DNA from: Oscillospiraceae bacterium
GTDB taxonomy: Bacteria > Bacillota > Clostridia > Oscillospirales > CAG-272
Length of the DNA stretch: 41,431 nucleotides
Direction: 5' to 3'
Assembly: GCA_015063895.1 (NCBI GenBank)
Contig: SVTG01000015.1
Location: 1 to 41,431 of the forward strand
Part shown: one piece after another, positions 32,894-41,378 of the stretch
Numbering within the stretch: position 1 is the first letter of the stretch
Layout: each line of letters opens with the position of its first letter
Made by a program: the position numbers and the translations under genes
Notes under the pieces: model-generated
What the model was told of the DNA's origin: nothing
The model's database searches: none
The model's input: only the letters and a program-made list of their open reading frames with translations

Positions 32894-33913
32894 ATGAATC
32901 GTGTGAAAATAACAAATTGCTGTGTGCGTGCGGCGGCTTCCGTGGTAGGAAAAATGGAAAAGGCGGGGCCGCTTGGCGCTTTCTTTGATCTGCACGACAA
33001 TGAGGATAGATTCGGGCAAACAACGTGGGAGAAGGCTGAGGCAGAAATGCAGCGTATGGCCTTGAATACAGCCCTTGCCAAGGCTAAATGGCAGCAGGAG
33101 CGGTTAGGGGCTATTTTTGCGGGCGATCTGCTCAATCAATGTGTGGGGGCGGCCTATGGTTTGAAGGATTTTTGCGTACCGTATCTGGGTTTATACGGCG
33201 CTTGCTCCACCGCGGCGGAGGGGCTGCTGCTGACGGCGCTTTTGTGTGACAGGGGCGTGTTTTCCTGCGCGGCTGCGGTCGCTTCCTCGCATAACTGTAC
33301 CGCTGAGCGGCAGTACCGCTCGCCGCTTGAATACGGTGCGCAGCGCACGCCAACGGCGCAGTGGACGGTCACCGGGGCGGGGGCATTTCTGGTTGACCAT
33401 GAGGTGGGGGAGGACACGCCCCTTATCCGTGCCGTGATGCCCGGGACAGTCATTGAAAAGGGGGTGCGTGACGCTGCGAACATGGGCGCCGCCATGGCGC
33501 CTGCGGCGGCGGATACACTGCTGCGTTTTTTTGAAGAAACGCACACCGTTCCCGGGGATTTTGATCTGATCGTTACGGGTGATCTCGGCTATGAGGGCGG
33601 TTCTATCCTTTGCGATCTGATGCGTATTGCGGGGCAGGATATTTCGTCCGTTTATAATGATTGCGGTATGATGATCTATAGCCGCGAAACGCAGGATACG
33701 CACGCAGGCGGCTCCGGCTGCGGTTGCTCGGCCACGGTCCTTGCCTCGTATTTGCTGCCGAAGCTTGCCACGGGGGCGCTGCAACGCGTGCTTTTTCTCG
33801 GCACGGGTGCCATGATGAGCCCCCAAATTATCCAGCAGGGGGAAGCGATCCCTGCCATAGCGCATTTGCTGTGTTTTGTAGCAAAGGAGTCACGTGAATG
33901 GAAATTGTATTGA
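32894..33913 (+). CDS. spoVAD: Stage V sporulation protein AD
   Basis: 339 residues; binds dipicolinic acid during its uptake into the forespore and release at germination, at the spore inner membrane. The thiolase-like fold is visible: MEKAGPLGAFFDLHDNEDRFGQTTWEKAE, then LGLYGACSTAAEGLLL with the Cys region, VASSHNCTAERQYRSPLEYGAQRTPTAQWTVTGAGAFLV, and the C-terminal DTHAGGSGCGCSATVLASYLLPKL. GGGGGGACGGGG supplies the ribosome site. It overlaps spoVAEB by 16 bases. In most Clostridia spoVAC lies directly upstream; here the phage-derived island is there instead. Confidence 0.95.
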   Translation: MNRVKITNCCVRAAASVVGKMEKAGPLGAFFDLHDNEDRFGQTTWEKAEAEMQRMALNTALAKAKWQQERLGAIFAGDLLNQCVGAAYGLKDFCVPYLGLYGACSTAAEGLLLTALLCDRGVFSCAAAVASSHNCTAERQYRSPLEYGAQRTPTAQWTVTGAGAFLVDHEVGEDTPLIRAVMPGTVIEKGVRDAANMGAAMAPAAADTLLRFFEETHTVPGDFDLIVTGDLGYEGGSILCDLMRIAGQDISSVYNDCGMMIYSRETQDTHAGGSGCGCSATVLASYLLPKLATGALQRVLFLGTGAMMSPQIIQQGEAIPAIAHLLCFVAKESREWKLY

Positions 33914-34269
33914 AATTGATATGGGCGTTTTTGATCGGCGGCGCTTTTTGTGTGGTTGCCCAATTTCTAATCGATAAAACCAAATTAACGCCTGCCCGTA
34001 TTCTTGTCGGCTTTGTGGTGGCAGGTGTGCTTTTGGGTGCGCTTGGCATCTACCGCCCATTGGCGGAATTTGCGGGAGCAGGTGCGACGACACCGCTTTC
34101 GGGCTTTGGGTATCTGATTTATAAGGGCGTGCGTGAGGCAGTCGATGCACGCGGGCTGATCGGTGCCTTTACGGGTGGCCTTTCAGCAGCCTCGGGCGGC
34201 ACGGTGGCGGCTCTTGTGTTTGGCTTGATCGCCGCTGCGGTTTGCCGTGGCGGTAAGCCCAGGGGGTAA
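33898..34269 (+). CDS. spoVAE: Stage V sporulation protein AE (SpoVAEB)
   Basis: 123-residue membrane protein of the SpoVA dipicolinate channel, with four hydrophobic segments (LIWAFLIGGAFCVVAQFLID; PARILVGFVVAGVLLGALGIY; the glycine-rich GAGATTPLSGFGYLIYKGV loop; SAASGGTVAALVFGLIAAAV). The loop and AVDARGLIGAFTGGL are family hallmarks. It starts inside the end of spoVAD (16-base overlap), so the two are translated together. Length matches SpoVAEB of Bacillus and Clostridium. Confidence 0.93.
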   Translation: MEIVLKLIWAFLIGGAFCVVAQFLIDKTKLTPARILVGFVVAGVLLGALGIYRPLAEFAGAGATTPLSGFGYLIYKGVREAVDARGLIGAFTGGLSAASGGTVAALVFGLIAAAVCRGGKPRG

Positions 34270-34289
34270 GAGCCGTGCTTTGAAATTTC

Positions 34290-34378
34290 GGCTGCTTTTC
34301 TCACCTTGCAGCCCTCAGTCAACAAAAAAAGAGGATTTGCAAGGATTTTAAAGGATTTGAGAGAAAAGCAGAGTTTTT
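34290..34378 (+). terminator. Long-loop terminator or attenuator-like structure after spoVAEB
   Basis: CTGCTTTTCTC (34292-34302) pairs perfectly with GAGAAAAGCAG (34361-34371), and a TTTTTT run (34373-34378) follows. The 5' arm can instead form a local hairpin, GGCTGC (34290-34295) with GCAGCC (34308-34313). The two folds exclude each other. The rest of the 34270-34567 gap holds the pot promoter and leader. Confidence 0.5.
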
Positions 34379-34462
34379 TCGCAAATAAACAGGGAAGGCG
34401 AGGGCTATTTCGGCAAAATCGCGTCAGATTTGAGTTATTTCGGTTTTTTTCATACAAAAGTA

Positions 34463-34491
34463 TTGCATTTTTGAAATCTTTATGCTACAAT
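34463..34491 (+). promoter_or_regulatory. Sigma-A-type promoter of potABCD
   Basis: -35 TTGCAT (34463-34468), 17-base spacer, -10 TACAAT (34486-34491). The leader of about 70 bases holds a 7-bp hairpin CTAAAAC/GTTTTAG (34514-34530) and the start-codon stem described next. Confidence 0.8.
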
Positions 34492-34535
34492 ACCGCTGTA
34501 TGGTTTCGTTGTACTAAAACTATGTTTTAGCGAGC

Positions 34536-34570
34536 CATTCCGAATTTTTTTTACAGGAGTATGCGGAATG
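34536..34570 (+). promoter_or_regulatory. Stem pairing the potA start codon
   Basis: CATTCCG (34536-34542) is complementary to CGGAATG (34564-34570), which includes the potA ATG. The ribosome site AGGAG (34555-34559) sits in the 21-base loop. It could tune potA translation. Confidence 0.35.
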
Positions 34571-35698
34571 AACAACAAACTGATTGAACTCAGATCGATC
34601 GCCAAGTCCTTTGACGGCGAGCAGGTGCTTTGCGGCATTGACCTTGATATCCACGATAAGGAATTTGTCACCCTGCTTGGCCCCTCGGGCTGCGGCAAGA
34701 CTACCACACTGCGTATTATCGGCGGTTTTGAGACGCCCGACGTTGGCGACGTGCTTTTTGACGGTCAACGTATCAACGACGTGCCCCCCTATAAGCGCCA
34801 GGTCAATACCGTGTTCCAAAAATATGCATTGTTTCCGCACCTGAACGTTTACGATAACGTGGCGTTTGGGCTTCGCTTACAAAAGGTAAGCGAGGAGGAG
34901 ATCCGCGATCGCGTGCGCGAAATGCTCGCCATGACGGGCCTGAAGGGCTTTGAATTGCGCAAGCCCACCACGCTTTCGGGCGGTCAGCAGCAGCGTGTGG
35001 CGATTGCACGCGCGCTGATCAATCGCCCTCGCGTGCTGTTGCTTGACGAGCCGCTCGGCGCCCTTGACCTGAAGCTTCGCAAGGATATGCAAAACGAGTT
35101 AAAGCGTATCCAGCACGCCACGGGCATCACGTTTATTTACGTGACGCACGACCAGGAGGAGGCACTCTCCATGTCCGATACCGTGGTGGTAATGGCTGAC
35201 GGTAAGATCCAGCAGATCGGCACACCTACGGATATCTATAACGAGCCTGTAAATGCTTTTGTGGCTGATTTTATCGGTGAATCCAATATTCTTGACGGCG
35301 TGATGCTTGCCGACGGCAAGGCACGCTTTGCGGGTCATACCTTTGATTGCGTTGACGGCGGCTTTGATAAAAATGAGGCGGTGGATATCGTCATTCGCCC
35401 CGAGGACGTTGACGTGGTGCCTACCGAGAAGGGCATGCTTTCGGGCGTAGTTTCCTCTGTGACCTTTAAGGGGGATTATTACGAGATCATCGTAGATATC
35501 TGCGGCTTTAAGTGGATGATCGAAACCTCCGATTACGTGGCACCCGATGCCGAGATCGGTCTTTACATTGAGCCCGATGCCATTCACGTGATGAAAAAGT
35601 CCGAATATTCGGGCAAATTCGGTGACTACTCCACCTTCTCCGAGGAGATGGAGCATTTGTCCGATCCCACGTGCGACGAGGAGGAGGGCGACGAATGA
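34568..35698 (+). CDS. potA: Spermidine/putrescine ABC transporter ATP-binding protein PotA
   Basis: ATPase of the polyamine importer, 376 residues, on the cytoplasmic face of the membrane. Walker [10 protein letters not shown] (38-46), Q-loop [23 protein letters not shown], signature [15 protein letters not shown], Walker [12 protein letters not shown], and the H-loop in [14 protein letters not shown]. The C-terminal regulatory TOBE region begins near 245 ([22 protein letters not shown]). First of four genes joined by ATGA overlaps. AGGAG is ahead of the ATG. Confidence 0.95.
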   Translation: MNNKLIELRSIAKSFDGEQVLCGIDLDIHDKEFVTLLGPSGCGKTTTLRIIGGFETPDVGDVLFDGQRINDVPPYKRQVNTVFQKYALFPHLNVYDNVAFGLRLQKVSEEEIRDRVREMLAMTGLKGFELRKPTTLSGGQQQRVAIARALINRPRVLLLDEPLGALDLKLRKDMQNELKRIQHATGITFIYVTHDQEEALSMSDTVVVMADGKIQQIGTPTDIYNEPVNAFVADFIGESNILDGVMLADGKARFAGHTFDCVDGGFDKNEAVDIVIRPEDVDVVPTEKGMLSGVVSSVTFKGDYYEIIVDICGFKWMIETSDYVAPDAEIGLYIEPDAIHVMKKSEYSGKFGDYSTFSEEMEHLSDPTCDEEEGDE

Positions 35699-36522
35699 AG
35701 GATAAACGCTCTTTGCTTGAAAAGGCCGCCGCGGTTCCGCACGTCGTGTGGATCGTGCTTTTTATCCTGGGGCCGCTTTTGTTCGTGCTTTATTTTGCCT
35801 TTACCGATACCAGAGGCAATTTTTCCTTTTCCAACATTCAACTGCTTTCCTCGTATTCGCATATTTTCTTCTTGTCTATCTGCTTTGCGTTGGTAGCGAC
35901 TGCTTTTTGCTTGCTGATCGGGTATCCCCTGGCTTTTGTGATGGCGCGCGCAAAGCCCTCCACGCAAAAGCTGTTGATGCTGCTGTTGATGCTGCCGATG
36001 TGGATCAGTCTGCTGATCCGTACATATTCGCTGATGACCTTGCTTGATAATGGCGGTCTTGTCAACAGCGTGCTGGTTGCCATGGGCCTTGAGCCGATCA
36101 CCGTGGTCGGTACGGGCGGGGCGGTCATTCTCGGTATGGTCTATGACTTTTTGCCGTATATGGTGCTTCCCATCTATACCTCTATGAGTAAGCTTGATAA
36201 GCGCTATCTTGAGGCAGCGGCCGATCTTGGCTGCAATCCGTTTCAGACCCTGTTTCGCGTGGTTCTGCCCTTGACGGTTCCCGGCATCGTATCGGGTGTG
36301 ACAATGGTATTTGTGCCCTCTATCTCTACATTTTATATCTCGCAAAAGCTTGGTGGCGGTAACTTTGACCTCATCGGTGATACGATCGAGCGTCAGTTTA
36401 AATATGCCTCCACGTATCATATCGGTGCAGCGATTTCGCTTGTCATGATGATCCTGATCCTGATATCGATCGCTGTTATGAACCGCTTTTCCGACGGTGA
36501 TGGGGAGGAGATGATCGTATGA
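35695..36522 (+). CDS. potB: Spermidine/putrescine ABC transporter permease PotB
   Basis: 275-residue membrane half of the polyamine channel. The start is the ATG that overlaps the potA stop (ATGA), with GAGGAGGAGG upstream; an in-frame start eight codons earlier lies inside potA. Six hydrophobic segments, first [22 protein letters not shown]. The EAA loop reads [26 protein letters not shown], the PotB/PotC form. [25 protein letters not shown] is a PotB hallmark. Overlaps potC by ATGA. Confidence 0.94.
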   Translation: MKDKRSLLEKAAAVPHVVWIVLFILGPLLFVLYFAFTDTRGNFSFSNIQLLSSYSHIFFLSICFALVATAFCLLIGYPLAFVMARAKPSTQKLLMLLLMLPMWISLLIRTYSLMTLLDNGGLVNSVLVAMGLEPITVVGTGGAVILGMVYDFLPYMVLPIYTSMSKLDKRYLEAAADLGCNPFQTLFRVVLPLTVPGIVSGVTMVFVPSISTFYISQKLGGGNFDLIGDTIERQFKYASTYHIGAAISLVMMILILISIAVMNRFSDGDGEEMIV

Positions 36523-37334
36523 AAATCCTTTCCCGTTCTTACTTGTTTATCGTGTTTGCACTGCTGTATGCGCCGATCCTCATTTTGGTGGTTTTCTCGT
36601 TCAATGAGGGTGGGTCGCTGTCGGCCTATACGGGCTTTTCCTTGCGTTGGTACCGTGAGCTCTTTCACGACCAGGTTGCATTGCAATCCCTGAAAAACTC
36701 GTTTATGCTGGCGATAGGCTCCTCGGTATTGGCTACGACGATCGGCACCTTTGCCGCCCTTGGCCTTGACCGTATGCGTCACCGTTATCTGCGCAGTGCC
36801 ATCAATTCCGTGACCAATATTCCGATGATGAATCCCGATATTGTGACGGGCGTATCGATGATGCTGCTTTTTGTGGCGCTTGGCGGCATGATGGGTGCCG
36901 GTGACGTGCTTGGCAAATGGACGATGCTCATTGCCCACACCACCTTTAGCCTGCCTTACGTGATCTTATCGGTGCTGCCGCGCTTTAAGCAGTTTGATAA
37001 GACCCTGCGCGAGGCGGCGCTTGACCTTGGCTGTACCCCTGCGCAAAGCTTTTTCAAGGTGGAGCTGCCGGCGATCGTGCCGGGTGTTTTATCGGGCTTT
37101 GTGATGGCGTTTACGCTTTCGCTCGACGATTTCGTGATCAGCCATTTCGTCAGCTCTCCCGATTTTCAAACGCTGCCGCTTTACATCTATAACCAGACTG
37201 CGCATAACGTGAAATACAGTATGTATGCGCTTTGCACGCTCATCATCGTGACCATTCTTGTGCTGTTGCTTACAGTTAACTTTGCAGGGAATATGGGCGA
37301 GCGCACTAAGCGTAAGAAGGAGGCGGTAAAATGA
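36519..37334 (+). CDS. potC: Spermidine/putrescine ABC transporter permease PotC
   Basis: 271-residue partner of PotB. Hallmarks: SYLFIVFALLYAPILILVVFSFNEGGSLSAYTGFSLRWY, NIPMMNPDIVTGVSMMLLF, EAA loop REAALDLGCTPAQSFFKVELPAIVPGV and LDDFVISHFVSSPDFQTLPLYIYNQ. The usual six membrane segments are present. ATGA overlaps join it to potB and potD, so the four Pot proteins should be made in fixed ratio. Confidence 0.95.
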   Translation: MKILSRSYLFIVFALLYAPILILVVFSFNEGGSLSAYTGFSLRWYRELFHDQVALQSLKNSFMLAIGSSVLATTIGTFAALGLDRMRHRYLRSAINSVTNIPMMNPDIVTGVSMMLLFVALGGMMGAGDVLGKWTMLIAHTTFSLPYVILSVLPRFKQFDKTLREAALDLGCTPAQSFFKVELPAIVPGVLSGFVMAFTLSLDDFVISHFVSSPDFQTLPLYIYNQTAHNVKYSMYALCTLIIVTILVLLLTVNFAGNMGERTKRKKEAVK

Positions 37335-38569
37335 AGAAGTATTTTGTTTTTTGCCTCGTGCTTGTTTTGCTTTGCTTGCTGGTGGCGCTTTTTTGCTCGT
37401 GCAGCGGCAAGGAGACCGTTACGCTTTACGTGTATAACTGGGGTGAGTATATCTCGGACGGCAGTGAGGATTCGCTTGACGTCAACGCTGCCTTTGAGGA
37501 GTGGTATGAAAAGACCTACCACAAGCGCGTAAAGGTCAATTATTCCACCTATTCCTCAAACGAGGATATGTATGCAAAGCTTAGCAGCGGTGCCGCTAAT
37601 TACGATATCGTGGTGCCCTCGGACTATATGATCGCCCGTATGATCGACGAGGGGCTGTTGCGTCCGTTGAATATGGAAAACATTCCAAATGCGGCATACA
37701 TTGATTACAGCGCAATGTTTGGCAATGGGCTGCCTTACTATGATCCTACGTATGCATATTCCGTGCCCTATACCTACGGCACGGTGGGAATTATTTATAA
37801 TAAGACCATGGTGGACGAGGAGGACCTCGGCACGTGGGACATTATGTGGAATGAAAAATATACGGGTAACGTGCTGCAGTTCAATAATTCGCGCGATGCG
37901 TTCGCCACGGCGCTCTTTAAGCTCGGTTACAGTGTAAATACCGAAGACGAGGCACAGTGGCGCGAGGCCCTGGCACTTTTGATGGAGCAGAAGCCTATCG
38001 TGCAGGGGTACGTGATGGACGAGATCTTTAACAAGATGGAAAACGGCTCCGCCGCGATCGCTCCTTATTACGCAGGTGATTTCTTCACAATGTATGACGA
38101 TAATCCCGACCTCGGCTTTTCTTATCCGAGAGAGGGCACCAACGTGTTTGTTGACGCGATGTGTATCCCTACCTCAAGCAAGAATCCCGAAATTGCCGAG
38201 CTGTATATCAATTTTATGCTGAGCCGCGAGGCTGCAATCGCCAATGCCGAATATATGTGCTACGCCTCGCCGAACTCGCTTGTGGTCAATGACCCCGAAT
38301 ATCGCGCGTATATGAGCGATATCCACCCCGATGCCCTGGAGATCCTGTACGGCACGACCGGACTTAAGCTGGAATTTTATCAAAATCTTCCCGAGGAGCG
38401 CCTGATGCTCCTGAATAGCTTGTGGGAGGATCTGAAGATCGAAAGTCCCATCAACACGGCCATTATCGTGATGGCAGGTGCGGTGCTGGGCGGCTGTGTG
38501 GGTATCGGCGTATTCTTTGCAGTGCGTGCAAGAAAGCGCCGCCGTATCGTATCTACGCTTTGGCAATAA
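37331..38569 (+). CDS. potD: Spermidine/putrescine-binding protein PotD with C-terminal membrane anchor
   Basis: 412 residues; binds polyamine outside the membrane and hands it to PotBC. The N-terminal hydrophobic segment ends in Cys-rich LVALFCSCSG, a possible but imperfect lipobox at C24. Binding-protein signatures: LYVYNWGEYISDG, NYDIVVPSDYMIARMIDEGLL, YSVPYTYGTVGIIYNK, GNVLQFNNSRDAFATALFKLGYS and EGTNVFVDAMCIPTSSKNPE. Unusually, a second hydrophobic segment ends the protein (INTAIIVMAGAVLGGCVGIGVFFAV, about 376-400) followed by RARKRRR, a stop-transfer pattern. So the protein may be anchored at its C-terminus or at both ends. Most PotD proteins (about 350 aa) lack this. Last gene of the operon. 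Confidence 0.92.
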   Translation: MKKYFVFCLVLVLLCLLVALFCSCSGKETVTLYVYNWGEYISDGSEDSLDVNAAFEEWYEKTYHKRVKVNYSTYSSNEDMYAKLSSGAANYDIVVPSDYMIARMIDEGLLRPLNMENIPNAAYIDYSAMFGNGLPYYDPTYAYSVPYTYGTVGIIYNKTMVDEEDLGTWDIMWNEKYTGNVLQFNNSRDAFATALFKLGYSVNTEDEAQWREALALLMEQKPIVQGYVMDEIFNKMENGSAAIAPYYAGDFFTMYDDNPDLGFSYPREGTNVFVDAMCIPTSSKNPEIAELYINFMLSREAAIANAEYMCYASPNSLVVNDPEYRAYMSDIHPDALEILYGTTGLKLEFYQNLPEERLMLLNSLWEDLKIESPINTAIIVMAGAVLGGCVGIGVFFAVRARKRRRIVSTLWQ

Positions 38570-38571
38570 GA

Positions 38572-38604
38572 AAAACCGTCCGTTGCATGTCAGCGGACGG
38601 TTTT
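38572..38604 (+). terminator. Terminator of potABCD
   Basis: AAAACCGTCCG (38572-38582) pairs with CGGACGGTTTT (38594-38604) around an 11-base loop, and the 3' arm ends in T. The stop codon of the convergent M50 gene lies at its right edge. Confidence 0.85.
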
Positions 38605-39166
38605 ATCCTTTGGTCAAAAAAAGCTTGGCGAATAATGAAGCACAAAGCACCGTAAGGGTCGGGCTTTGCCCGTAGCGAAGCAGAAGGCACGAGGAGAAAA
38701 GAAACAAAAAGAGTAAGCAAAGGTAAGAGGTAAGCGTGAGGCATCGGTCCGCAGCTTGCAGACGTATGTGAGGGGCTAAGCATGCGTGAAGCATGCGCCC
38801 TCCGTCAAAATCGCGAATGGGAAGCAGGTTAAAGAGCGCAAAGGAGAGGGTCGCATCACGCACGCAGATGGCAAATGCGCCGTGGTGCGGTATGAGAAAT
38901 ATACCGAGCAGCAGTGAAAAGAGTGGGCCTGCCGCGGCGATCAAAAGCTCGGCTTTATAGGTAGGAAGTAGCCCTACGGGTGTTAATTTTGCCCCAAAAA
39001 GGTCAATCTCCATGCGCCGCATACGCACGCCAAGCGTGCGTGCCGCTAAGAGGTGCCCACATTCGTGCACCAATGCCGCCAGTAGTGAGGCGGGCAATAG
39101 CCAATGGCCCTTGAGTGTAAGAACAACAAGAAAAAGCAGGGCTGTCGGGGAAATGCTGATCTTCAT
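38603..39166 (-). CDS. Short M50 site-2 metalloprotease, SpoIVFB-like
   Basis: 187-residue membrane zinc protease. Zinc motif HECGH (34-38) lies inside the second hydrophobic segment, and the second metal-binding motif is NLLPIRDFDGGRML (N113 ... D121). Five to six hydrophobic segments. Intramembrane proteases of this type include SpoIVFB, which frees pro-sigma-K in sporulating Bacillus; that protein is about 290 residues, so this is a shorter relative, and the role is inference from fold and from sporulation genes nearby. AAGGAGG lies ahead of the ATG. It is convergent with potD and divergent from the next gene. Confidence 0.82.
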   Translation of the reverse strand: MKISISPTALLFLVVLTLKGHWLLPASLLAALVHECGHLLAARTLGVRMRRMEIDLFGAKLTPVGLLPTYKAELLIAAAGPLFSLLLGIFLIPHHGAFAICVRDATLSFALFNLLPIRDFDGGRMLHACLAPHIRLQAADRCLTLTSYLCLLFLFLFSSCLLLRYGQSPTLTVLCASLFAKLFLTKG

Positions 39167-39228
39167 TGTATGCCTCCTTTTTGACTGAGCCGCAGCTTAC
39201 ATATTCTATGCAACGGGTGGCTTGTACC

Positions 39229-39257
39229 TTGCCAAAGGATAAAAAGTGTGCTACAAT
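39229..39257 (+). promoter_or_regulatory. Sigma-A-type promoter of the ComEC-type gene and gluQ
   Basis: -35 TTGCCA (39229-39234), 17-base spacer, -10 TACAAT (39252-39257), followed 19 bases on by the AAAGGAGGG of the gene at 39285. Confidence 0.75.
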
Positions 39258-39284
39258 AAATGTAAATATAAAAGGAGGGTGATT

Positions 39285-40181
39285 ATGGCGGATAACAAAA
39301 ACAGCCGTGCTTTACGCGGGCTTCGTTCCGGCAAATGGTTGGCGGCTTTTCTGGTAGTGCTGCTCGTGCTACAGCTGATATTCACTCTCGCTGATAGTAA
39401 GGAGAACGGAAAGCTTTACGTGCACGTCCTTGACGTTGGGCAGAGCGATGCGATCTTATTGCGCTTTGGTGAGGCTTCGGTGCTCATAGATACGGGCACT
39501 GCCACCGCACAGGAGCAGCTTCGTGCAGCGCTGCTGTATTACGGCGTGAAGCACCTTGATCATCTTGTACTCACACATCTGCATGAGGATCATATTGGCA
39601 ATGCGCGGTATCTCCTTGAGCAGTATGAGGTGGGGCAGGTGCTTTTGCCACAGGTAACAAGTGAGGAATTGGGGGCTGCACTGCTTTTTGATGCGCTTTC
39701 AGGGGTAGATGCAGACGTAATGATCGCACAGGCAGGGGCATGCTTTTCGCTGGGCGATGCCGTCGTACAGGTGCTGTATGCGCCGACGGGTGAGGCCGTC
39801 AGCGGTGATACCGATGAAAATAATGAAAGCCTTGTGGTGCGTGTAACGCACGGCACTAATGCATTGCTGTTTATGGGTGACGGAGAAGAGGGGCTTGAAA
39901 ATAGATTGCTGGCCACCGTTTCCCACGATCTGCTTGATTGTGACTTTTTAAAGGTGGGGCACCACGGTGCCGCTGCGGCGTCAAGTGATGCCTTTCTGGC
40001 AGTAGCTTCACCGCGCCTTGCAGCGATCAGCTGCGGCAAGCATAACAGCTACGGCTTTCCGCACGCCGACACGCTGGAAAGACTTACTGCCACAGGTGCC
40101 GGCATATACCGTACCGATCAAAGCGGTACGCTGACGTTTATGAGTGATGGGACGGATATGACATATCTTGAGAAAGGGTAA
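39285..40181 (+). CDS. Membrane-anchored ComEC/Rec2-type metallo-beta-lactamase-fold protein
   Basis: 298 residues. A signal or anchor segment (WLAAFLVVLLVLQLIFTLA, about 18-36) is followed by a metallo-beta-lactamase domain like that at the C-terminus of ComEC: LDVGQSDAILLR (49-60), LIDTGTAT, the metal motif HLHEDHIGN (98-106), NNESLVVRVTHGTNALLFMGD, and VGHHGA. No channel domain is present, so it is a stand-alone hydrolase facing outward. The substrate is unknown; DNA or a phosphoester is a guess from the family. I chose the ATG at 39285 because AAAGGAGGG lies ahead. The gap to gluQ is 7 bases. Confidence 0.85.
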   Translation: MADNKNSRALRGLRSGKWLAAFLVVLLVLQLIFTLADSKENGKLYVHVLDVGQSDAILLRFGEASVLIDTGTATAQEQLRAALLYYGVKHLDHLVLTHLHEDHIGNARYLLEQYEVGQVLLPQVTSEELGAALLFDALSGVDADVMIAQAGACFSLGDAVVQVLYAPTGEAVSGDTDENNESLVVRVTHGTNALLFMGDGEEGLENRLLATVSHDLLDCDFLKVGHHGAAAASSDAFLAVASPRLAAISCGKHNSYGFPHADTLERLTATGAGIYRTDQSGTLTFMSDGTDMTYLEKG

Positions 40182-40188
40182 ATTGCGT

Positions 40189-41127
40189 ATGAATGAACAA
40201 ATTACCGCACCCGTTGTGGGGCGTTTTGCACCGACGCCGAGTGCCAGACTGCATCTTGGCAACCTGATGTGCGCGCTTGTAGCGTGGCTTTCTGCCAAAT
40301 CGCAGGGCGGTCGCGTGTTGCTGCGCGTAGAGGACCTTGACGCGGCACGTTGTCCTTTCATGGGCGAAAATACGCGTTATATGCTTGACGATCTTGCCTG
40401 GCTGGGTCTTACCTTTGACGGCGAGGTGCTTTATCAGTCTGCCCGCAGCGAAATTTATGAAAGCTATTTTGAGCGTCTGAAGGCACAAGGCCTGATCTAT
40501 CCTTGCTATTGCTCGCGCGCTGAATTGCATGCAACCACAGCACCGCATCTTTCCGATAACACCCCGATCTACGATCGCCGATGCCTTGATCGCGCCGCGC
40601 GCGGCGAAGCACCGCCCCCGGGACGAAAGCCTGCCTTTCGCGTGATGGTTCCCGATCGTGAGGTGTGTGTGAAGGATCAGCTGGCAGGGGAGTATCGGGA
40701 GAATTTGCTCCGTGACTGCTCGGATTTTGTGGTGCGCCGCGCCGATGGCGTGTTTGCGTATCAGCTGGCCGTCGTGATCGACGATGCGCTTTCGGGTGTC
40801 AGTGAGGTGGTGCGCGGGAACGATCTGCTCTTTAGCACGCCAAGACAAATGTATCTGCAGGAGCGTCTTGGCTTTGCTACACCGAGCTATATCCATATTC
40901 CGCTGTTGGTTGATGCTGCGGGAAGACGACTTTCCAAGCGTGACGGTGACGGGTGTATGGAAAACGTGCGCGCCAAATATAAAAACGCCGCTCCCGTTCT
41001 TGGTGCGCTTGCCGCGGCGCTGGGGTTGATCGATACGCCCGAAAGCGTAACGCTAAAGGAACTTTTACCGCTTTTTGACCTGCAAAAGCTGCCGCGTGAT
41101 ACCGTCAAGCTCCCGGAAGGCTTTTAA
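40189..41127 (+). CDS. gluQ: Glutamyl-Q tRNA(Asp) synthetase (GluQ) or short GluRS-like protein
   Basis: 312 residues, only the catalytic half of glutamyl-tRNA synthetase, without the anticodon-binding domain. GluQ attaches glutamate to queuosine in tRNA-Asp. Motifs: RFAPTPSARLHLGN (HIGH-type, H22-N25), LLRVEDLDAAR, the zinc-type segment YPCYCSRAEL, YQLAVVIDDALSGVSEVVRGNDLLFSTPRQMYLQ and the KMSKS-type RRLSKRDGD. These fit the GluQ subfamily. The ATG at 40189 was chosen over a TTG seven codons earlier; AGAAAGGG is upstream. It follows the ComEC-type gene closely and shares its promoter. Confidence 0.88.
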   Translation: MNEQITAPVVGRFAPTPSARLHLGNLMCALVAWLSAKSQGGRVLLRVEDLDAARCPFMGENTRYMLDDLAWLGLTFDGEVLYQSARSEIYESYFERLKAQGLIYPCYCSRAELHATTAPHLSDNTPIYDRRCLDRAARGEAPPPGRKPAFRVMVPDREVCVKDQLAGEYRENLLRDCSDFVVRRADGVFAYQLAVVIDDALSGVSEVVRGNDLLFSTPRQMYLQERLGFATPSYIHIPLLVDAAGRRLSKRDGDGCMENVRAKYKNAAPVLGALAAALGLIDTPESVTLKELLPLFDLQKLPRDTVKLPEGF

Positions 41128-41184
41128 CGGTTGGTGATATCTTTTTATGTTGACAAAAAACTTAAAAAACTTTTCAAAAACCCC

Positions 41185-41213
41185 TTGACAAGCGTGTGGC
41201 ATTTATGTATAAT
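41185..41213 (+). promoter_or_regulatory. Consensus promoter of tRNA-Leu
   Basis: TTGACA (41185-41190), 17-base spacer, TATAAT (41208-41213): a perfect sigma-A promoter 14 bases before the tRNA. The rest of 41128-41184 is A/T-rich with nothing else seen. Confidence 0.92.
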
Positions 41214-41227
41214 AGTAACGTTGCCAC

Positions 41228-41312
41228 GCGGATGTGGTGGAATTGGCAGACACGTTAGTCTAAGGAGCTAATGCAGCGATGCATATGGGTTCAAGTCCCA
41301 TCGTCCGCACCA
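41228..41312 (+). tRNA. tRNA-Leu, anticodon AAG
   Basis: 85 bases with CCA encoded (41310-41312). Acceptor GCGGATG pairs with CGTCCGC with one G-T pair. Anticodon stem TTAGT/GCTAA holds the loop CTAAGGA with AAG at 41262-41264. The long variable arm (TGCA-GCGA-TGCA) is diagnostic of class II tRNAs, and the T arm is ATGGG-TTCAAGT-CCCAT. Confidence 0.96.
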
Positions 41313-41343
41313 TATTATGTTGCCTTAATAGATGCAGGCAGCG

Positions 41344-41378
41344 AAACCCCAGACGCCACAAGGCTTCTGGGGTTTTTT
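41344..41378 (+). terminator. Intrinsic terminator after tRNA-Leu
   Basis: AAACCCCAGA (41344-41353) pairs with TCTGGGGTTT, an inner GCC/GGC extends the stem, and a run of T follows. Nothing else is recognisable from 41379 to the window end. Confidence 0.9.

Noticed and set aside
35671-35694. Earlier in-frame start for potB
   Set aside because: Would place eight Arg/Gly-rich codons inside potA; the ATGA overlap at 35695 matches the other pot junctions.
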